Positions 60,601 through 64,000 of a stretch of DNA of 64,000 bases are shown one piece after another; within the stretch, counting starts at the first letter, position 1, and each line of letters opens with the position of its first letter. A program made the translations under genes and the position numbers. Source of the DNA: Erythroxylum novogranatense (Eukaryota; Streptophyta; Magnoliopsida; Malpighiales; Erythroxylaceae); the NCBI GenBank assembly GCA_029891385.1, contig CM057226.1, forward strand, positions 13,803,181 through 13,867,180. Direction: 5' to 3'. Under the pieces are notes generated by a model that was not told the DNA's origin, did no database searches, and saw only the letters and a program-made list of their open reading frames with translations.

Positions 60601-61116
60601 GAGATAATAAAAGGGAAATGAAATTGCTATTAGGGGCCTCATGTGACCGTGTACAGAATCGATTTATGGATTGACAAGTCAAGGTAACCTAAAAGATAAA
60701 TGGATTTGTAAAGTGTTATATGGATGAAATAGGAAATATTGATATGATCGGACGTGTGTAGTATTGGTATTGATATAAAGAATTACGAGTAATCAAAAGA
60801 AATCGTTAAACAAAGATAGAGTTCGAGAAAGGAAAAGAGGTAAGTAAGCAAATAAGTGTGATTAAAATAGAAGTCCGCCTAAAATCCTAAAGATGATTCG
60901 GATCCCAAAATGTTACAAAGACTGAATTGGAAAATATTATTAGGATCCGATATATGTGTTATTGATTTTGGAAGGATAAATCAGGTGAAAAGTGCAATAT
61001 AGGTTAAGAAAGATTTGATGAAATTATTCAGATAGTGAAATAAGTGAAAATCAGAGAGTCAATGATCAAAAGACTTCTAACTTGGTGATAATCGATATGA
61101 AATTTCGAGGACGCAA

Positions 61117-61133
61117 TTTTTATTAGGAGGAGA
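61117..61133 (+). other. Polypurine tract of the non-autonomous element
   Basis: TATTAGGAGGAGAA before the LTR start TGTAACATCC. Confidence 0.8.
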
Positions 61134-63852
61134 ATGTAACATCCCTGCTACCGAGGTGACGGGTATATCCGTAAATTTGGATCAAAGTTAAGATTGTGTA
61201 CAAAGTAATGTAAATTGTGTATGCATTATAACTTATAGTTACTAGTAAATGAACTATCGTTGTATAAGCATATATATACAAGACATGTATGACAATTTCC
61301 GATTGAATCAGGAAAATTGGAAATTGTGTGATAAGCGTTATATTGAGTTTGAATATGGAATTGGAATGAGAAAATTGAATTTAGAGGATTGAATTATGAG
61401 ATTGGAGTGTAGGAGTATGTAATTCCTAATTTGTGAATTCATGGAACTTTTCTCGAAATTTTAGAGTTTTAGATCCTAATCGAAAATTTAGCTATGGACC
61501 GATAAATTGGATTCCGTGTCCAGATTGATTGGCAATTGATATGAGATAATGTGACATATGATTTGGGTTTTATTATTAATGATCATCGAAATTGGGAGAA
61601 AATAGAATAAGAATCGGATCGATAGACGTTAAGATTCGGACTGCGGGCAACTAAATTGCCAAACAAGCCTTTAAAGCTCACATATATATATATGTTAAAC
61701 GCTTATTTCATCATCGATGATTGTGGGTGAGCATTTGCCATTTGGAGTTTCTGGAGGATTCTCAATGGATCAAGCTTGAATCAAGTAAGTTTATACTTGT
61801 TTACGAGTTAAATCGTTTCATTTGATCATTGATTTGAGTATGAATTGGTTAGAGAATTTGAAAGTTACTGATGATAGGTTTTGAGATTTTCGTTGGTTTT
61901 GATTTGGTTTTTGATGAAAATGGTTTAAATGAGGGATCGAGGCTAGAAATGAGTTTAGTGTGGTATACTAAACTGATCGAGAGTGTTTTAATGAATTTGA
62001 TGAGTTAGATCGTAAAAATCGAGAAATTTCGGTTTCGCGATTTTGCGATGACGACGCTTGCGAAAGCCAACCCAGATGCACGTCCGCGATTTAATTAAAA
62101 ATATAATTTAATTTATGCTACCGCAAGGAGGATAGATACGCCATGATTTAACGCTGCGTATACGCCGCGACGGATGCCGTTCGCCATGCAGGATGCTTCC
62201 AAAATGAATTTGAGGATTTTGAATTGAGAATTTTGGGATTTAAATTCGATTGGTTATGGATCAAAGTGGCACTTGAGAAATAGGAATTTCAATCTAGAAG
62301 AAATGAAATTAAAGGATTATAAGGTGATTGTTACAAGTAATGAGCTCGAGGATTGATTTTCAAGTGAATTGGTTTCTAAATGACTAATTGGAATTTGGAG
62401 ACTAAGAATATTGAATTGATAAGAATGGAAATTCGAATGTAATTATATGATTATTGGAATTGAGTGGTAAACCATTAGTGATTGTGATTCTAATTGAAAG
62501 TGTTATGGATTAGTAAGAGTGATCAAATGAGGAATTCGGGAATTTGATTGGGAATGTCATAACATGTATAGTATTTATCGATTTTATTGGTTATTGATAT
62601 TGGCCAAAATGGTAATGTGAATTATTTGAATTGACATAGAGGTTCCGGCGGATCGACACTCCACGGACGATATCGACTTCTGTGTCAGCTTCTGGCGCAA
62701 GTGAGTAACCTAGTTAGTTTCTCAAATTTTACGGTTTATTAATTGTATGACCGATGCCACGAGGAGTTACGATGGATATACGTGTGATTGATTTGATTGA
62801 TTTGAACCACGGGTGTTCAAATATTGGATTGTGATATCAAGTGCAAATGTGAATAAGTATGTAAATGCATGAGTAAATTGGATCAGAATCGTGTTCATGA
62901 AATGAAATGTAAATGCATAGAATGAAATATCGACTAAAAGTCCAAGACATTGGAAAATGATCTAAATGCAATAATTGAAATTGAAAGTACATGCATTCAT
63001 GCATAGTAAATGATCGATAATAGTAGTTGTGGACCGGTGGTACTAACGTATGCAGAGCCACAGCTCAATGCACGCCGCTCACATCGGGTTTTCAAGCACA
63101 TCATGCCCAATGTATATGATAGAGCTTTAAGCTCAACGCAGCCAGACCTCGTGTCCAACGAATCGATAGAGCCTCAGCTCACCGCAGGCATATCATGCCT
63201 AAACGATTTCAGAGCCACCGCTCAACGTAAATGATCAAAGCACGTGACCACAACAACGAAACGAAAATTGAAAGTGTTTCACGGCATCTGATATCAGATA
63301 TGACTCGACGAAATGTAAATTGACTGTGAATGAATTTGAAATGTGAATAAGGAAATTGCATGTGATATTACCGTAAGTTGCACGTGTTATGTGTATATGA
63401 TCAGGAATGCATGAGTCGGGTGAACCATCGATGATGGTTTCTCACCGAAGTTCGCAAACTCACCCAACATTGCATCTATTTTTCAGAAGTGAAGAGTACC
63501 CCGCTAGATCAACGGAGTATGATCGCTAGCAAGGCAGAGTATCTGCCCGGATCGACTGTGTCGCACATCACGCATTAGAGTAGTGAATTGTTTCAAAGGG
63601 CCCTTGATTTATGTGTACTTGTATGGTATAACTGAAATTGGTTTATAATTGAAATTGTTTTGTAATTGCAAATGTTTTATTATAATCGGGCCAAATCATT
63701 ATTGTTTTACAGACTCAATCGCTTTTCGTAAGAAAAGAAAATGTCATATCAAGTTTTAAAAGGTAGTGATTGTTCTAGACGCCACCCTCGCGGTCACGGG
63801 CTCTGGATATCATCGCTGATGTCGGTTCGGTCTCGCGGGAGCGGGTGCTACA
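61134..63852 (+). mobile_element. 3' LTR of the non-autonomous element (2.72 kb)
   Basis: Starts TGTAACATCCCTGCTACCG and ends GCGGGTGCTACA, directly before the duplication TTTAT (63853-63857). It aligns over its whole length with 54905-57634. Differences are mostly short indels and swaps such as TTGTGG/TCAGG. It keeps the donor-like site at 61785, the mini-exon-like block (62640-62700), the intact GTGAGTAACC (62701), hairpins (63423) and TTTTTCAG (63486), several of which are damaged in the 5' copy. Confidence 0.9.
62640..63486 (+). other. Putative mini-exon and intron of the 3' LTR
   Basis: TTGACATAG|AGGTTCC opens a 61-nt block (62640-62700) closed by GCAA|GTGAGTAACC. The acceptor CTATTTTTCAG ends at 63486 (786 nt). 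Confidence 0.5.
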
Positions 63853-63857
63853 TTTAT

Positions 63858-64000
63858 ATAAAGCTCGCTTACATTCAAACCGCAAATTCAATCATCGCTG
63901 GAAGGGCCTTTAATGTGGTAGTTAAAGTACATAATTTTGGTATGATAGAACTTTTGCAGAACAAATCAATGCCACGATTTCGTGTCAATGGACATCCGCC
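63858..64000 (+). pseudogene. Integrase C-terminal tail of the Athila-like host element, running off the window
   Basis: After the TTTAT duplication, coding words of the plant gypsy integrase C-terminus reappear: 'GPFNVV' (about 63905-63925), 'VHNFGMIELL' (63929-63958) and 'RFRVNGH' (63979-63999). They are separated by frameshifts. This is the third piece of the same host integrase and continues beyond base 64000. Confidence 0.75.

Larger units (their letters stand above)
57635..61133 (+). mobile_element. Non-coding internal region (3.5 kb) of the non-autonomous element
   Basis: AT- and purine-rich, without any gag, protease, RT or integrase word in any frame and with no open frame above about 80 codons. 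Its first 80 bases resemble the start of the internal region at 30250-26682 on the minus strand, and its last 50 bases (ATTTCGAGGACGCAATTTTTATTAGG) resemble the end before the other polypurine tracts. I read it as a LARD-like element that would rely on proteins of a chromovirus such as the one at 38207-50521 (inference). Confidence 0.8.

Noticed and set aside
1..64000. Bacterial-type operons, ribosome binding sites or defence systems
   Set aside because: Composition, primer-binding sites and retrotransposon content are those of a plant nuclear genome; no prokaryotic gene organisation is visible.

Overview
This is angiosperm nuclear DNA made almost entirely of LTR retrotransposons. The evidence is tRNA-iMet and tRNA-Asp primer-binding sites, polypurine tracts, very long LTRs (2.7-4.0 kb), plant Ty3/gypsy gag-pol remnants (Athila-like and chromovirus-like), one Ty1/copia LTR and tRNA-derived SINE-like copies. 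I see no intact host gene, rRNA, tRNA gene or CRISPR array. All coding remnants are broken.

Layout. 1-5981: LTR A (+, entering from the left), split by a complete 3.1-kb minus-strand solo LTR of family B (1939-5070, target duplication GATGT). 5982-7719: non-coding internal region ending in a polypurine tract. 7720-15252: a family-B LTR (+), split by LTR C (8789-12815) plus an inverted SINE-like cluster (to 13283), with a candidate duplication CATAA; a PBS follows at 15257. 15269-18211: 3' end and LTR of an Athila-like element. 18463-31171 (-): two non-coding elements in tandem sharing LTRs (partial LTR, internal, full LTR, internal, LTR cut at 31171). At 31172 a copia element is inserted, and it is itself interrupted at 32273 by an Athila-like gypsy element.

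The Athila-like element (LTR 32273-33722, tRNA-Asp PBS, broken gag, protease, RT and RNase H) runs to the end of the window but is split by three later insertions: an autonomous-type chromovirus (38207-50521, LTRs of 3.86-3.88 kb), a solo LTR (50669-54573, duplication GATAG) and a non-autonomous element (54905-63852, duplication TTTAT). Integrase fragments of the host element reappear at 50522-50668, 54579-54904 and 63858-64000. The nesting is four levels deep.

The most interesting signals are in the LTRs. First, several families share a layout that looks like a spliced leader: an early GTAAGT-type donor, an internal mini-exon of 61-66 nt ending at GTGAGT, and a ...TTTCAG acceptor preceded by two small hairpins. 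Second, at a corresponding place in each LTR there is a lineage-specific cassette of repeated palindromic words (AGTCGACT, TGACGTCA, CAGCTG, GCTCGCC/GGCGAGC, TCGCGA). The non-autonomous elements share both ends with the chromovirus, which suggests they depend on its proteins (inference).

Caution: LTR pairs in the 38-64 kb part differ by recurrent multi-base swaps and short indels unlike ordinary mutation. Some frameshifts there may be sequencing or polishing artefacts.
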